Part shown: positions 31,746-32,091 of the stretch, in pieces
Numbering within the stretch: the first letter of the stretch is position 1
How the letters are laid out: every line of letters begins with the position of its first letter
Assembly: GCA_021413675.1 (NCBI GenBank)
Contig: JAIOQA010000331.1
Coordinates: 1 to 32,091 of the forward strand
Source of the DNA: Deltaproteobacteria bacterium
GTDB lineage: Bacteria > Myxococcota_A > Polyangia > Haliangiales > Haliangiaceae
Length of the DNA stretch: 32,091 nucleotides
Direction: 5' to 3'
Program-made: the position numbers and the translations under genes
Notes under the pieces: generated by a model
Database searches by the model: none
Seen by the model: only the letters and a program-made list of their open reading frames with translations
Told to the model about the DNA's origin: nothing

Positions 31746-32091
31746 TCAGTTCCGCTTGGCGGCGAGCTCGTGCAGGTTCTCGCGGATGATCGACTCCGCG
31801 AGCTCGGGCACGATTTCCCAGACGATGCGCTCGACGACCTCGGTCGAGAGCTTGAGCAGCGCGAGCAGCTCCGGGCTGCCGGCCTCGAGGCCGGTCGCCT
31901 CGGCGAGGCGCGCGGCCATCTTCGCCAGCGTGCGCTCGACCAGCGCCGAGCGCTTGGTCGGGACCGCCGCGATCATCGGCGGGCGGCCCGGCGAGGCCGC
32001 GGTGGCGGCCATCGCGGCTGCAGCATACGGGGCCGGCGTCGGGTTGGCGGCGCGCGGCGCGGGCGCCGCGACCGGCGCGGGGCGGGCGGCG
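31746..32091 (-). CDS. C-terminal part of a Pro/Ala-linker protein with PopZ/response-regulator-like helical tail
   Basis: The frame is open to the right edge (115 codons visible), so the N-terminus is missing. The visible part begins with a Pro/Ala linker (ARPAPVAAPAPRAANPTPAP), then a helical tail of about 70 residues ending LSTEVVERIVWEIVPELAESIIRENLHELAAKRN. This ending resembles the C-terminal helices of PopZ-like proteins (DUF2497) and of many myxobacterial response regulators with the VVExIVWEVVPELAExIIRE phrase. The helices of that family drive self-assembly or partner binding. An internal ATG at 32012 is not needed, since the frame and composition continue upstream. The missing N-terminus decides between a receiver-domain protein and a PopZ-like scaffold. 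Confidence 0.6.
   Translation of the reverse strand, partial: AARPAPVAAPAPRAANPTPAPYAAAAMAATAASPGRPPMIAAVPTKRSALVERTLAKMAARLAEATGLEAGSPELLALLKLSTEVVERIVWEIVPELAESIIRENLHELAAKRN

Overview
The window looks like a chromosomal segment of a GC-rich member of Myxococcota, probably a Kofleriaceae/Haliangium-type lineage. This is inferred from the very high GC, GTG starts, many Cys-rich or Pro/Ala-rich lipoproteins, a PP2C-cNMP fusion, a collagen-like lipoprotein with a nidogen-like C-terminal domain, and a four-helix-bundle gene embedded in hexanucleotide arrays. No phage, IS, CRISPR or RNA gene was seen.

Layout. 1-4126 (minus): the start of hisZ, then a run AI-2E-type permease > PaaG-like enoyl-CoA hydratase (GTGA overlap) > small lipoprotein > Nif3-like protein. 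4222-5316 (plus): ychF, convergent with a methyltransferase (minus). 6229-8168 (plus): an EamA-type exporter and a family 2 glycosyltransferase. 8191-9219 (minus): an Lgt-like membrane protein, divergent from a histidine phosphatase and an overlapping ILVBL-like ThDP enzyme plus a small membrane protein (9298-11750). 11793-17086 (plus): envelope and signalling genes, namely a double DsbA-fold protein without CxxC, PP2C-cNMP, and three lipoproteins. 17481-19259: collagen-like lipoprotein. 19287-20037: hexanucleotide arrays in inverted orientation around a frameshifted four-helix-bundle gene. 20043-23325 (minus): a tight ScfR-type regulator > Ccr > epimerase operon of the ethylmalonyl-CoA route, joined by two ATGA overlaps. 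23476-24965 (minus): CDF transporter and isochorismatase-like hydrolase. 25050-27159 (plus): lipoprotein and M23 peptidase. 27199-32091 (minus): valS, an ECF42-type sigma factor with its YCII partner, and the C-terminus of a PopZ-tail-like protein cut by the window edge.

Functionally, the clearest unit is the Ccr operon: the regulator probably senses acyl-CoA status, Ccr makes ethylmalonyl-CoA, and the VOC protein probably epimerises it. The lipoprotein-rich centre fits an elaborate outer envelope, served by the Lgt-like protein.

The strongest non-gene signal is a shared octamer TANNNTCS (S = C or G), 6-10 nt before the start codon of twelve genes that lack a Shine-Dalgarno sequence. It reads as a -10 box placed for leaderless or nearly leaderless transcripts. 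Genes inside operons usually carry normal Shine-Dalgarno sites or overlapping starts. The second is the inverted-array element at 19287-20037.
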